The position numbers were made by a program, and so were the translations under genes. A stretch of 64,000 bases of DNA from Shewanella sp. VB17 (GTDB taxonomy: Bacteria; Pseudomonadota; Gammaproteobacteria; Enterobacterales; Shewanellaceae). Where the stretch lies: contig NZ_JABRVS010000001.1 in assembly GCF_013248905.1 (NCBI RefSeq), positions 1,426,001 through 1,490,000 on the forward strand, written 5' to 3'. The first letter of the stretch is position 1; every line of letters begins with the position of its first letter. Positions 1 to 9,310 of this stretch are shown here, one piece after another. The notes under the pieces are model-generated. The model had not been told where the DNA came from. It did no database searches and saw nothing but the letters and a program-made list of their open reading frames with translations.

Positions 1-1
1 T

Positions 2-208
2 CGCGATGTTGGTGGCTTAGATACTCCTACTGCGTGTATTGAAGCTCAAGCCAATGGTCAGGTCCTTGTGGTGATGACGTGGAGAGGGATCCGATCGCTT
101 TCAGATGGTGCAGAGAATGCAGCAGGTGATGGCGCTGCTTTTATTAAGAATTGTGGCAGTAGCAATAAACGGCGCCGCGTTTATTCAATCAATACAGTGA
201 TTATATAG
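2..208 (+). CDS. pilV: Type IV pilus minor pilin PilV, C-terminal part
   Basis: An open frame runs from the window edge to TAG at 206-208, and the next gene starts at the very next base. The 68 visible residues contain a cysteine pair (ACIEAQ and KNCGSS) and the strand VLVVMTWRG, which resembles the C-terminal end of PilV minor pilins. Order and spacing with pilW, pilX, pilY1 and pilE support the call. The prepilin signal and N-terminal helix lie outside the window. PilV would be an inner-membrane prepilin that helps prime pilus assembly with PilW, PilX and PilE. Confidence 0.75.
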   Translation, partial: RDVGGLDTPTACIEAQANGQVLVVMTWRGIRSLSDGAENAAGDGAAFIKNCGSSNKRRRVYSINTVII

Positions 209-1189
209 ATGGCAAATCTCATCGGCCAAAAACAGAAATTCGTGACAGGTTTCTCGTTAGTTGAGTTGATGGTTGCTATGGTGATGAGCTTATTTCTTTC
301 TGCTGGATTGTTCTCGATGTTTACTATGTCTGCAACTAATGTAACAACAACAAGTCAATTCAATCAACTGCAAGAAAATGGTCGAATTGCACTGGCATTA
401 ATAGAAAGAGATATTAGCCAACTGGGCTTCATGGGAGACATGACAGGAACAGATTTTATACTGGGGACTAATACGCAAATTCCTGCAGGGGGAGTTAACA
501 ATGATTGTGTCGGTGCTGGGGCAAACAATGCGTCGTTACCCAATAATAATCCGTCTCATTTTAGGCGTCTCTGGGGTTACGAAAGTGGGGTAAGTGGTGA
601 TTCTTTTACCTGTCTTAATGGGGTTAATAGTGGCACCGACGTATTACAAATAAAAAGATTTATCGGTCCAGCGACCACGACGCCTAACCTTACTACTCGA
701 TATTACGTTGCTGCGACGCCTAATCAAGCGATATTTTTTGCCGGAATATCAGCTTGGCCCGTGTTACCAAATGCAAGATTTTGGGAGTACCAACACCATA
801 TTTACTATATCGCTAACGATGATGATATTCCAGTATTAAGACGGAGAACATTAAGTGTTAATAACGGGATGGCGAATGAAGATCAACTGGTTGAAGGTAT
901 TGAAAATATAAGGTTTTTGTATGGGTTTGATAATGATGGTGATAACACTGCTGATAGCTTTATGCCGGTGCAAAATGTCACTAACTTGATGTGGGACAAT
1001 GAACTTTTTCAACGCCTTGTTGCGATAAGGGTCTTTGTGTTAATAAGGGCGGTCGAAGAAGATAATCACTACACTAACAATACCAGTTATACATTGGGTG
1101 ATAAAACGATTTTAGCCCCCAGTGATCATTATAGACGAAAAGTGGTGTCGACTACCGTGGTACTAGAAAACCCAGTGTTAATGAGGTAA
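209..1189 (+). CDS. pilW: Type IV pilus minor pilin PilW
   Basis: A 326-residue prepilin. Near the N terminus is the type III signal: basic residues, then a cleavage site before FSLVELMVAMV, with Glu at mature position 5, followed by a single hydrophobic helix to about residue 38. The large variable C-terminal domain fits PilW, which is longer than other minor pilins. It would be processed by PilD and join the priming complex at the pilus tip. The ATG directly abuts the pilV stop codon, so the two are translationally linked. pilX follows after 46 bases. The family assignment rests on the signal, length and operon order. Confidence 0.85.
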   Translation: MANLIGQKQKFVTGFSLVELMVAMVMSLFLSAGLFSMFTMSATNVTTTSQFNQLQENGRIALALIERDISQLGFMGDMTGTDFILGTNTQIPAGGVNNDCVGAGANNASLPNNNPSHFRRLWGYESGVSGDSFTCLNGVNSGTDVLQIKRFIGPATTTPNLTTRYYVAATPNQAIFFAGISAWPVLPNARFWEYQHHIYYIANDDDIPVLRRRTLSVNNGMANEDQLVEGIENIRFLYGFDNDGDNTADSFMPVQNVTNLMWDNELFQRLVAIRVFVLIRAVEEDNHYTNNTSYTLGDKTILAPSDHYRRKVVSTTVVLENPVLMR

Positions 1190-1235
1190 ACACAGTCTGT
1201 TTCACATGCTGTGTTAAATTGTTTGGAGTCAATTA

Positions 1236-1664
1236 ATGAAAAATCAAAAAGGAATCGTCCTGTTTTTTTCACTGATCATATTGGTCATCATGACTGTGAT
1301 TGGCACCGCTCTTGCTGTTAACTCTACTCAATCCATCAGAATGGCAGGAGCAGGCTCTGAGCGTATTGAAGCTATGGCAGCGGCTCACGGTGCCTTAGAC
1401 AGTGTTATCAATACTCATCAAGGGGTCGCGCTTTCCAATTTAACGGACGTCTTTAATGCTGGTACGATCTTAGGGGTTACCAGTACCATTACTCCTTTAC
1501 AACTTGACGATGTAAGTTGCCAACGCAGTGCAAACTCAAGCTCTGTCAATTTAGTCAGTTGTCGTCGCTCGGAGATCTCTAGCGTGTCTAGTTTTGGAAG
1601 AAGCAATATGGGGCGGTTAATCGTCGTTGCTGGAGTAGAGCAAGAAGTGCTCTCTGGGGGGTAA
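1236..1664 (+). CDS. pilX: Type IV pilus minor pilin PilX
   Basis: A 142-residue protein starting MKNQKGIVLFFSLIIL, with a short basic leader, glycine before the hydrophobic helix, and then a small domain. PilX-type proteins have this leader and often lack the canonical Glu5, as here. The start at 1236 is preceded by a GGAG at about 1224. It ends two bases before the pilY1 start codon, so the genes are tightly coupled. PilX is thought to act with PilV, PilW, PilE and the tip protein PilY1 in initiating pilus assembly. A cysteine pair in the second half (SCQR and SCRR) may form a disulfide. Confidence 0.82.
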   Translation: MKNQKGIVLFFSLIILVIMTVIGTALAVNSTQSIRMAGAGSERIEAMAAAHGALDSVINTHQGVALSNLTDVFNAGTILGVTSTITPLQLDDVSCQRSANSSSVNLVSCRRSEISSVSSFGRSNMGRLIVVAGVEQEVLSGG

Positions 1665-1666
1665 AG

Positions 1667-4600
1667 ATGAAGATTAAACGTTTGGTGTGTGCAGTTTTAT
1701 TTGCTTTAGTGGCAATGTCGGCAGGGATATTTGCTGATGATACTGAGCTTTATGTTGTGGAGTCCTCATTACGAACAGGCGCTAATCCTAAAGTGCTGAT
1801 CATTTTTGATAACTCTGGCAGTATGGGGACGATTGAAGAGGATACTCCTGACGCATATGATGCGAGTGAAACTTATGAGGCAATCAGCTCTGCACATGCG
1901 TATCAAGATGATAAAATCTATTTTACCAAAGGAGCTGGTATTGATAATGCTGGAACTGATATACCTCTAAGCCCTTCAGATTCAAAACGTTTTTTAAAAG
2001 ATATTAATGGCTGCCATCAAAGCTGGGCGCTCATTGAGAAGTATGGCCGTTTTACTGGGTTTGTTGGAGAGTATCGACTGCAGGGGCAATCTGGATCTTG
2101 GGGAGAGCTTAGAGATAACAGTGGTGCTAATTTTGATACGATAGATTGTTTAGAAGATATTCAAGAAAATGACCCAGTAAATGCTAAAAATAAAGATGGA
2201 ACTCCCCATCCTAATGGTTTCCCTATTGACGGTGTTAAGCAGGGCAATACTCCTCTTCCATACAGTACGACAGGGGCAGATACACAGCTTGGGTTAGGTG
2301 AAGCGGTGACGTTATACACGGCTAATTATCTTCGTTGGCATGCGGCTGCAGTAGCAGGAGTACTGCCTACCGGCCCCGCATCTCGCTTAGATATTGCTAA
2401 GGCAGCGATAGAAACGGTGATTAATACTAATACTTCTGTCGATTTTGGTTTGGCTTTATTTAATATGGATTACCCCTCTGAAGGGGATAGAGATGGCGGT
2501 CGAATTGTATCTAAAATTCAGAAAATGACCACCTCATCCAAAAGTGCCTTATTATCGACCATTGATGGCATACCTGCTGATACTAATACGCCCTTGTGTG
2601 AAACTCTTTTTGAAGCATATCGATATTTTTCTGGTAAATCAGTTTTATATGGTAAAAAGGATTCCGATTATTCAAATTGGTATGATGGTAATAATCCCCC
2701 AAGAGATATTACAGCTGAATCGGGTTCTAATTACATATCCCCATTTAGATTATGTCCTGATGGGGCTTATGTTATTTATATCACCGACGGTGTGCCAAGT
2801 CAGGATACCTTTGCCGATACTGATATCGCCTTATTGACTGCAAGTGGGGTGACAGAACAAGCCGGTGATAAAGTTGTCGCGCCATTGTACACCTCTTTTT
2901 CAGAAAGCCTTTCTACTCCAAATTATCTCGCAGCCTTATCCAGTTATCTTTACCATAATGATTTAATCATATTGCCAGAAACTTTGAGTGACGGCACGAC
3001 CACTGAGCATATGCAAACGGTTAAGACCTTCACTATTGGCTTTAGCGCAGGGGCTGCAGATGCTGCACCATTATTGAAAGAAACGGCAAGAAGAGGGGGT
3101 GGGCTGTATTTTTCAGCAACAGGTGGGCTAGGATTAGCGGCCGCTTTGAATGAGGCTTTACTTACTATTATGGAAACGGATGCGAGCTTTACTTCCCCCA
3201 GTATCGCCAGTAATAACTTTGATAGAACTCAAACATTTGATTCTGCCTACTATGCCATGTTTCTTCCTGGAAGAGGACCAAGGTGGAGTGGTAACCTGAA
3301 AAAGCTCAAGGTGACAGGAAGTGGTGTGCTAGTGGATAAAAATGGCGCGGTAGCGATAGGCGATACGGGGGATATTAAAGATACTGCTTGTACCTTCTGG
3401 AGCTCATGTACGCCTAAGGCTGATGGCAAAAAGGTCATAGAGGGCGGTGTGATAGAGGCCCTGCAACAAGCAACCCCTTCAACGGGTAACAGTGCAAGGG
3501 TTATTTATTCTAACCTTACTAATCCTATGTCTCATTTATCTCAGGTTGCTAGTTCAACGTTGTCGACGAATATGGGGATCGTTGAAGCTGATGTGAATGA
3601 TACTGTTAAATGGTTATATGGCTATGATGTCGATCTGGATAATTCTGGTGGCAGTGTCACTGATTTTAGAAGTGATATTATGGGCGATCCGTTACATTCT
3701 AAACCGTTAGCGCTAAATTTTGGTACAAAAGCAAACCCAGATATTCGTATTATATTAGGCACTAACCAAGGTTTAGTGCACATGTTTAAGGATAGCGGAA
3801 GCGCTGTTGAAGAGAGTTGGGCGTTTATACCGAGCGAGCTGTTGAGCCATGTGCCTATTTTGAGGAAGAATATCGCCAATGGTGGCCATTCAGTTTACGG
3901 TATGGATGGCTCGCCTGTGGCCTATACTGAAACAGATGCAGGAGGCAAGGTGAATAAAGCTTGGGTATTTATGGGGATGCGGCGTGGTGGCTCATCTTAT
4001 TATGCATTAGATATCTCATCGCCTGATTCACCAAAAGTAAAATGGATTATTACGCCAAATACCGATGGTTTTAGTGAGCTTGGACAAACTTGGTCAGATC
4101 CTATTGTGACTCATGTGCCAGGGCACACTGGGCCGGTTTTAATTTTTGGCGGTGGATACGATAGCTCTCTTTATGATGCAGCAACGGTTCCTGGTACTGC
4201 TGCGATTAGCGGTAAAGCTGTTTATATTGTTGATGCTGATTCTGGTGGGTTAATTCATGCTTTTACTGGTACGGGCAGTGGTGGGACTAAAATTGCTGGG
4301 ATGCTGGATAGTATCCCCAATTCAGTGGCGATTTTAGACAGTAACAATGATGGTGCAACCGATCGTATTTATGCTACTGATGTGGGGGGGAATGTATGGC
4401 GAATGGATTTAGATAGCGCCAATATGGGTCAATGGAGTGGTTATAAATTTGCTGAATTAGGTGGGGGCACATTAACCAGTGATAGACGTTTTTTTGCTGA
4501 GCCCGTAGTGGCTCAGACCACATTCAGTAATATTTCAAAAGTGGAGATCACAGATGATACAGGTACCACGACGACGACTTCATATCAAAATGTGCCTTAT

Positions 4601-5194
4601 GATGCAGTCGTCATAGGCAGTGGTAATCGTCCTCACCCAACTAGCTATGATACCTTGGATAAATTTTTTGTATTGCAAGACCGTAACGTAACAACACGAA
4701 GTTTGGTGGGTGAAACCGCCCCAGAGGTTATCGACTTTAGTTTACTTTATAACGTTACTTCGGCCCCCCCAGTAACTGAGTCTGAGAACATTAGCTTTGG
4801 CACTAAGCTTGGTTGGTATTATGATTTTACCTCAGCGGGTGAAAAGTCATTAACTGCAGCCTTGATAGTCGATGGGAAAGTGTTTTTTACATCATTTGTT
4901 CCATCGGTTAATGCCATTTCTGATCTGGTATGTAGTAGTTCTGGGCAAGGTAGACTTTACCTATTTGATTTACATAAAGGCACCAGAAGCTATGAGCATA
5001 TTTATTATGAATTAGGAGAGCGAGTGCCAGATACGCCACAAATAGTGATCCCAGCTCCAGATGAGGGGGATGAATCTCATATTTATATTATCGGTGTGGG
5101 TAAAGGAGACGTAGAAGATGGGGAATCAACGGGAACAATTAATGTCGGTGCAGGGCTAGGTGTGAATAAAATCTATTACCATGTAGATGAGTAG
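1667..5194 (+). CDS. pilY1: Type IV pilus tip adhesin PilY1
   Basis: An 1175-residue secreted protein with an N-terminal signal peptide (to about residue 23). The N-terminal half contains a von Willebrand A-like fold with a metal-binding DxSxS motif at D48, S50 and S52. The C-terminal half is the PilY1 beta-propeller, recognisable from GDPLHSKP, and it carries a calcium-binding loop D-x-N-x-D-G-x-x-D at residues 891-899. In Pseudomonas this loop binds Ca2+ to control pilus extension and retraction, and PilY1 works as a tip adhesin and mechanosensor. The length and position between pilX and pilE match the family. Several internal ORFs on both strands are shadows of this gene. Confidence 0.93.
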   Translation: MKIKRLVCAVLFALVAMSAGIFADDTELYVVESSLRTGANPKVLIIFDNSGSMGTIEEDTPDAYDASETYEAISSAHAYQDDKIYFTKGAGIDNAGTDIPLSPSDSKRFLKDINGCHQSWALIEKYGRFTGFVGEYRLQGQSGSWGELRDNSGANFDTIDCLEDIQENDPVNAKNKDGTPHPNGFPIDGVKQGNTPLPYSTTGADTQLGLGEAVTLYTANYLRWHAAAVAGVLPTGPASRLDIAKAAIETVINTNTSVDFGLALFNMDYPSEGDRDGGRIVSKIQKMTTSSKSALLSTIDGIPADTNTPLCETLFEAYRYFSGKSVLYGKKDSDYSNWYDGNNPPRDITAESGSNYISPFRLCPDGAYVIYITDGVPSQDTFADTDIALLTASGVTEQAGDKVVAPLYTSFSESLSTPNYLAALSSYLYHNDLIILPETLSDGTTTEHMQTVKTFTIGFSAGAADAAPLLKETARRGGGLYFSATGGLGLAAALNEALLTIMETDASFTSPSIASNNFDRTQTFDSAYYAMFLPGRGPRWSGNLKKLKVTGSGVLVDKNGAVAIGDTGDIKDTACTFWSSCTPKADGKKVIEGGVIEALQQATPSTGNSARVIYSNLTNPMSHLSQVASSTLSTNMGIVEADVNDTVKWLYGYDVDLDNSGGSVTDFRSDIMGDPLHSKPLALNFGTKANPDIRIILGTNQGLVHMFKDSGSAVEESWAFIPSELLSHVPILRKNIANGGHSVYGMDGSPVAYTETDAGGKVNKAWVFMGMRRGGSSYYALDISSPDSPKVKWIITPNTDGFSELGQTWSDPIVTHVPGHTGPVLIFGGGYDSSLYDAATVPGTAAISGKAVYIVDADSGGLIHAFTGTGSGGTKIAGMLDSIPNSVAILDSNNDGATDRIYATDVGGNVWRMDLDSANMGQWSGYKFAELGGGTLTSDRRFFAEPVVAQTTFSNISKVEITDDTGTTTTTSYQNVPYDAVVIGSGNRPHPTSYDTLDKFFVLQDRNVTTRSLVGETAPEVIDFSLLYNVTSAPPVTESENISFGTKLGWYYDFTSAGEKSLTAALIVDGKVFFTSFVPSVNAISDLVCSSSGQGRLYLFDLHKGTRSYEHIYYELGERVPDTPQIVIPAPDEGDESHIYIIGVGKGDVEDGESTGTINVGAGLGVNKIYYHVDE

Positions 5195-5220
5195 ATGAAG
5201 TGACCAAAGAGAGAGGGAAC

Positions 5221-5607
5221 ATGAATATTAACAAGGGTTTTACGCTAATAGAGCTGATGGTTGGTATTGCGATTGTAGGTATCTTAGTGGCTGTGGCTTA
5301 TCCTTCATATATTGACAATGTTGCCCAGAGTGCTCGCTCGGAAGGTCAAGCTGCGATCCTTCGGATCGCCAACTTGCAAGAGCAATATTATCTTGATAAT
5401 CGAGTCTATGCTGAAGATATGAATGCACTGGGTTTGGGAGCGGATCCTTTTATTACCGATAATGCTTTATATAGCATTGATTCAACAGGTACCGCTGGTT
5501 ATTTGATTATCGCAACGGCGAAAGGCATTCAGGCGACTCGAGATACCGTTTGTGCAACCATTCAAATGACAGATACGGGGGTTAAAACTCCTGCGGGGTG
5601 TTGGTAA
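5221..5607 (+). CDS. pilE: Type IV pilus minor pilin PilE
   Basis: A 128-residue prepilin starting MNINKGFTLIELMVGIAI, with a classic prepilin peptidase site (G before FTLIEL, Glu at mature position 5) and a long N-terminal helix. The C-terminal part has two cysteines (DTVCATI and PAGCW) that fit the usual C-terminal disulfide loop. I use ATG 5221 because a purine-rich ribosome site (GAGAGGG) lies just before it. An upstream GTG at 5200 would put 7 extra residues before the signal, which is unlikely. It is the last pilin of the operon and overlaps the next gene by one base (TAATG). Confidence 0.9.
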   Translation: MNINKGFTLIELMVGIAIVGILVAVAYPSYIDNVAQSARSEGQAAILRIANLQEQYYLDNRVYAEDMNALGLGADPFITDNALYSIDSTGTAGYLIIATAKGIQATRDTVCATIQMTDTGVKTPAGCW

Positions 5608-5897
5608 TGAAAACCTTTCATAGTTTGTTACTTGTTTTATTTTTTTCTGTGCCGCTTTTTGCCAGTGAAAAGCAAGATTATAAATGCTTTGTTAAATCAA
5701 CAGATGGCGATAAGATTGTGTTTTATCGATGGCAAGTAAAAGAGATTAAATTAAATATTGCGACTTTAGTTGGGCGCACCAATAAAAATAATAAAGGTAA
5801 GACATATTATATAAAAACTGTTGATGAGTGTGTCACAATTGAACAAGATTTTAACGCTATCGATGCACAGAAAATGGATAAAATAACAGTTTATTAG
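5607..5897 (+). CDS. Small secreted TapY2-like type IV pilus-associated protein
   Basis: A 96-residue protein with a cleavable signal peptide (hydrophobic to about residue 16, PLFASEKQ). It is followed by a small domain with two cysteines (DYKCFV and DECVTI). ATG overlaps the pilE stop as TAATG, so it belongs to the pilus operon and is co-translated. The motif QDYKCFV near the mature N terminus and the position after pilY1-pilE remind me of proteins named TapY2 in Shewanella and Aeromonas. That match is from memory and the exact role is not known to me. A periplasmic accessory of pilus assembly is an inference from context. Confidence 0.6.
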   Translation: MKTFHSLLLVLFFSVPLFASEKQDYKCFVKSTDGDKIVFYRWQVKEIKLNIATLVGRTNKNNKGKTYYIKTVDECVTIEQDFNAIDAQKMDKITVY

Positions 5898-5949
5898 CCG
5901 TCGTCGTTAACACTTTTTATAAATGTTATCTCGTCGTAGAAGGAGGAGG

Positions 5950-6477
5950 TTAATTACAGTTGATAGCTGCTTCAGAAAGCTGAACTCGCCCAGATAAGCT
6001 GACTTCAACCCCTCTTGAGTTGTTACTGCTTTTTGAACCAGGACAATAGGAAAATGTACCTGCTGTAGAGTTAGTGGATATTAACCCATCAGGTGTAAAA
6101 ATAATGGAGTTTCCTGTATAGGTAATAAAATCGTTGTCATTAAATGGCGCAATTTGTTTAATCACGCGATCTGTTACACCATCGGTTGTATCTATATTTG
6201 CTGGTGTGCCATTATCGATAAAAATACTGAATCCGTCTTTCCAATTCGCATTGCAAGCTGCGCCTGAAATAGGGCATAGGGTGACTCTTGCACCATAACT
6301 GATGGCTTGGTTTTTGGCGAACATGAGGGATTGTTGGATCTTTCTTATTTCACTATCAGCTCTATAGGCTTGATACATATTGGAGAAGGAGGGAACACCA
6401 ATAGTGATCAATGTTGTCCCTATAACAAGCGCTACCATTAATTCAATGATGGTGAATCCTTCTTTTAACGTTAGCAT
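5950..6477 (-). CDS. fimT: FimT/GspH-type pseudopilin, copy 1
   Basis: A 175-residue prepilin-like protein. The N terminus MLTLKEGFTIIELMVALV holds a good prepilin cleavage site with Glu5, followed by the conserved GVPSF and a GspH/FimT domain. It includes the pattern LCP..GAACNANWKDGF..F, typical of FimT. A GAGGA ribosome site lies 8 bases before ATG. FimT proteins of some gammaproteobacteria bind DNA through a C-terminal arginine-rich tail and are needed for natural transformation. The tail here (about SLSGRVQLSE) has one arginine only, so DNA binding is not evident. It is convergent with the pilVWXY1E operon. Confidence 0.8.
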   Translation of the reverse strand: MLTLKEGFTIIELMVALVIGTTLITIGVPSFSNMYQAYRADSEIRKIQQSLMFAKNQAISYGARVTLCPISGAACNANWKDGFSIFIDNGTPANIDTTDGVTDRVIKQIAPFNDNDFITYTGNSIIFTPDGLISTNSTAGTFSYCPGSKSSNNSRGVEVSLSGRVQLSEAAINCN

Positions 6478-6607
6478 GGTAAGAATCCTCGCATGTACTG
6501 CTTTAAGTATAAGCGTAAATAGGTATTTTATCTGTCGCTCAAAAGAAAAACTCTAAACTAATGAATTTACTTTATTTTTTATCTATACTTGCAATAGCCT
6601 GTTACCC

Positions 6608-7120
6608 TTAATTACCACAAGTGATATTGTTCTTTTTTGAAAAGCGAATTCGACCAGCTTGACTGATTATTATCGCTTTGGAGTACTCACTGTTTATTTT
6701 AGATGGGCAATAGCGCAAGGTACCGTTAGTGCCGGAAGCAAGTCCAGTTGGTTGAAATCGAATTGATCGCCTGTTATATATGATGAAATCTTTGGATGAG
6801 AAAGGGCCTGTTTTATGTATTATATTGTCGGTACCGTCAATGGTGTTTTTTTCACCTAGGTCAGTAAAAATAGTGAGGCCAAGTTGCCAATTACGGGAGC
6901 ATTTGTTGCTTTCAATAGGACAGACTGTTACCTGACTTGAATAACTGATCGCATAATTTCTCGCTAACTTAAGTGTTTGTTGTATTTTTCTTGTTGAAGT
7001 GTCACAGCGAAAATATTCATAAAGTGATTGAAAATTCGGGACACCGACAGAGATGACAATGGTCGATATGGCTAATGTGGCCATGGCCTCAACCAATGTG
7101 AGGCCTATTTGCTTCTGCAT
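6608..7120 (-). CDS. FimT/GspH-type pseudopilin, copy 2
   Basis: A 170-residue paralogue of the downstream FimT, sharing its layout: prepilin signal (IGLTLVEAMA), GVPNF, the VCPIE...CSRNWQLGLTIFTD segment and a C-terminal ISQAGRIRF. The cleavage site has leucine instead of phenylalanine at mature position 1, which prepilin peptidases tolerate. AAGGAT precedes the start at a normal distance. The pair lies head to tail with about 130 bases between, which suggests tandem duplication followed by strong divergence. It may be a second pseudopilin subunit with a separate partner. Confidence is high for the fold and low for a specific role. Confidence 0.72.
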   Translation of the reverse strand: MQKQIGLTLVEAMATLAISTIVISVGVPNFQSLYEYFRCDTSTRKIQQTLKLARNYAISYSSQVTVCPIESNKCSRNWQLGLTIFTDLGEKNTIDGTDNIIHKTGPFSSKDFIIYNRRSIRFQPTGLASGTNGTLRYCPSKINSEYSKAIIISQAGRIRFSKKNNITCGN

Positions 7121-7765
<645 letters not shown>

Positions 7766-7811
7766 TTATATAGTTCAATTATCTAGGCATTTTTAGATAG
7801 GCATCTGAGAC

Positions 7812-7838
7812 AAAAACGCCGCACACAAGGTTACGGCG
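7812..7838 (-). terminator. Rho-independent terminator of nagR
   Basis: On the minus strand a CGCCG/CGGCG stem with a 12-base loop is followed by a run of five T. It lies 8 bases past the nagR stop. On the plus strand it could also serve glnB, but the T-run there is poor. Confidence 0.65.
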
Positions 7839-7845
7839 AATTTGT

Positions 7846-8886
7846 TTATTCCGATGTGGTATTTAAAAGTGGAACTTGGCTACTAGAATCTCTGAACACA
7901 GGTTCTGGAACAAATATCATGGCTTTTTTGGGGCTGATGGATCGCTTTTTTGCAATTAATAATTCTGTCGCCATTTGAGCAATTTTTTGATTAGGTTGAT
8001 GTACAGTTGTCAGTTTAGGCCATGTTTGTCTGGAAAATGGGCTGTCTTCAAAACCAACGATTGAAAGTTGATTTGGAATATCGAGTCCTGCTAAGCGAGC
8101 AGCAAAAAGAGCTCCCGCTGCAATTTCATCATTACAAGCAACAATGGCTGTAGGTCTGGTATTATCCTCTCTTCTTAGCAGTTCTTTTGCCCCCTCAACA
8201 CCAGACTCAAAAGAGTATCGCCCTGCAATAATATTTTCATTTTCAACAATCAATTGGTTATTTTTCATGGCTTGTGTAAACCCTGATAGACGTTCTTTTG
8301 TCGATTGATGGTGTTGATCGCCACTTAGAAAGGCAATGTTTTTATGGCCGAGATCGATAAGGTGCTGAGTAATGGATATTGCACCATGTTTATCGTTTAT
8401 TAATATAGCCAGTCCAGTATCCGGTGTTACCTGCTCTCCGGCGATGATGCGAACATAATTAGCGTCAATGCTATCCAAGGCTTTTAATACTTTTGGGTCT
8501 TCGGATAAAGGCGGTGTTAACACTAAACCAGCTAATCTAGCATGTTTGACTAACGTGATTAATTCATCACAAATATTATCAGATTTTGCATTACAGGGAT
8601 GGATGAGGAGTTGGTAATCTAATTCTTTACATGAAGATAAAATACCATTTTGCATATCAATGACATAATAAGCGTTTGGATTATCGTAGATAAAACCAAT
8701 GATATATGATTTGGTACTCGCCAGGTTTCTAGCTGATAAGTTAGGTTGGTAATCTAAAAACTTTATCGCTTCATTGACTTTTTCGATGGTTGATTGTTTC
8801 ACCGAAGGTTCATGGTTGGTGACCCTAGACACTGTTTTAATCGAGACACCCGCATGTTTAGCGACGTCATTTATGGTTACTTTCAT
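7846..8886 (-). CDS. nagR: LacI-family repressor of GlcNAc/chitin use, NagR
   Basis: A 346-residue LacI-family regulator. It has an N-terminal helix-turn-helix (VTINDVAKHAGVSIKTVSRV) and hinge helix (SARNLA), then a periplasmic-binding-protein-like effector domain with the usual end VHQPNQKIAQMA. I use ATG 8886; a GTG at 8898 would add four residues. It is divergent from the receptor gene and next to the GlcNAc pathway genes, as is Shewanella NagR, whose inducer is reported to be GlcNAc or a phosphorylated derivative. LacI proteins bind 14-20 bp palindromes, and four copies of one such palindrome precede the cluster's transcription units. The effector has not been shown for this sequence. Confidence 0.85.
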   Translation of the reverse strand: MKVTINDVAKHAGVSIKTVSRVTNHEPSVKQSTIEKVNEAIKFLDYQPNLSARNLASTKSYIIGFIYDNPNAYYVIDMQNGILSSCKELDYQLLIHPCNAKSDNICDELITLVKHARLAGLVLTPPLSEDPKVLKALDSIDANYVRIIAGEQVTPDTGLAILINDKHGAISITQHLIDLGHKNIAFLSGDQHHQSTKERLSGFTQAMKNNQLIVENENIIAGRYSFESGVEGAKELLRREDNTRPTAIVACNDEIAAGALFAARLAGLDIPNQLSIVGFEDSPFSRQTWPKLTTVHQPNQKIAQMATELLIAKKRSISPKKAMIFVPEPVFRDSSSQVPLLNTTSE

Positions 8887-9238
8887 TCTTTTAAACACTC
8901 TTTATATCAGTGTATTTAGGTATAAAACTCAGAGTTTTAAATAGATGCTTAAGCATTTTTCCTTGCTTTGCAAAGCAAGGTGCTTAATGCGTTATTTGCT
9001 ATATTGCGAGCTTTTACTCTAATTAGCAAACAAGAAATTTAAATTCTATATGGTGAAAATTAAAAATTGTATAGATATTTAAACACTTTATTATGCCAAA
9101 AAACCAGCAATCTAGTCGTTTTAGTTTGAGCTTTTATTAATATCTTGACAGTTATTTATAGCGTAAAAGATGTTTACACATCGGACTAGTTATTTTTATG
9201 TAGATTAAGTGTTGCTTAATCTGTAGTCTTTTCTTATG
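8887..9238. promoter_or_regulatory. nagR/receptor divergent control region with nested palindromes
   Basis: The region holds a perfect 20-bp palindrome, CCTTGCTTTGCAAAGCAAGG, at 8961-8980. Just before it is a 12-bp palindrome, ATGCTTAAGCAT (8945-8956). The repeats TTAAGCA (8950-8956) and TGCTTAA (8981-8987) also pair around the first, so a large cruciform or RNA hairpin is possible. It lies about 60-80 bases upstream of nagR. It does not match the NagR-type operators and may bind another regulator, or be part of the nagR leader. Confidence 0.5.
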
Positions 9239-9240
9239 AA
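9212..9240 (+). promoter_or_regulatory. Probable sigma-70 promoter of the TonB-dependent receptor gene
   Basis: TTGCTT (9212-9217), a 17-base spacer and TATGAA (9235-9240) form a reasonable -35/-10 pair. The NagR-type operator begins at the next base, where a bound repressor would block initiation. Confidence 0.55.
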
Positions 9241-9254
9241 TGACAGCGTTGTCA
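9241..9254. promoter_or_regulatory. Probable NagR operator, site 1
   Basis: TGACAGCGTTGTCA: arms TGACA/TGTCA with a GCGT centre. It lies 56 bases before the receptor start codon and right after a -10-like element. The same motif occurs at 11980, 15216 and 18716, each before a gene of the cluster. Confidence 0.75.
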
Positions 9255-9310
9255 TCAGATTAATACTAACGAACATTAAAAATAAAATAACGTTATAGAA
9301 GGGAAGCAAA

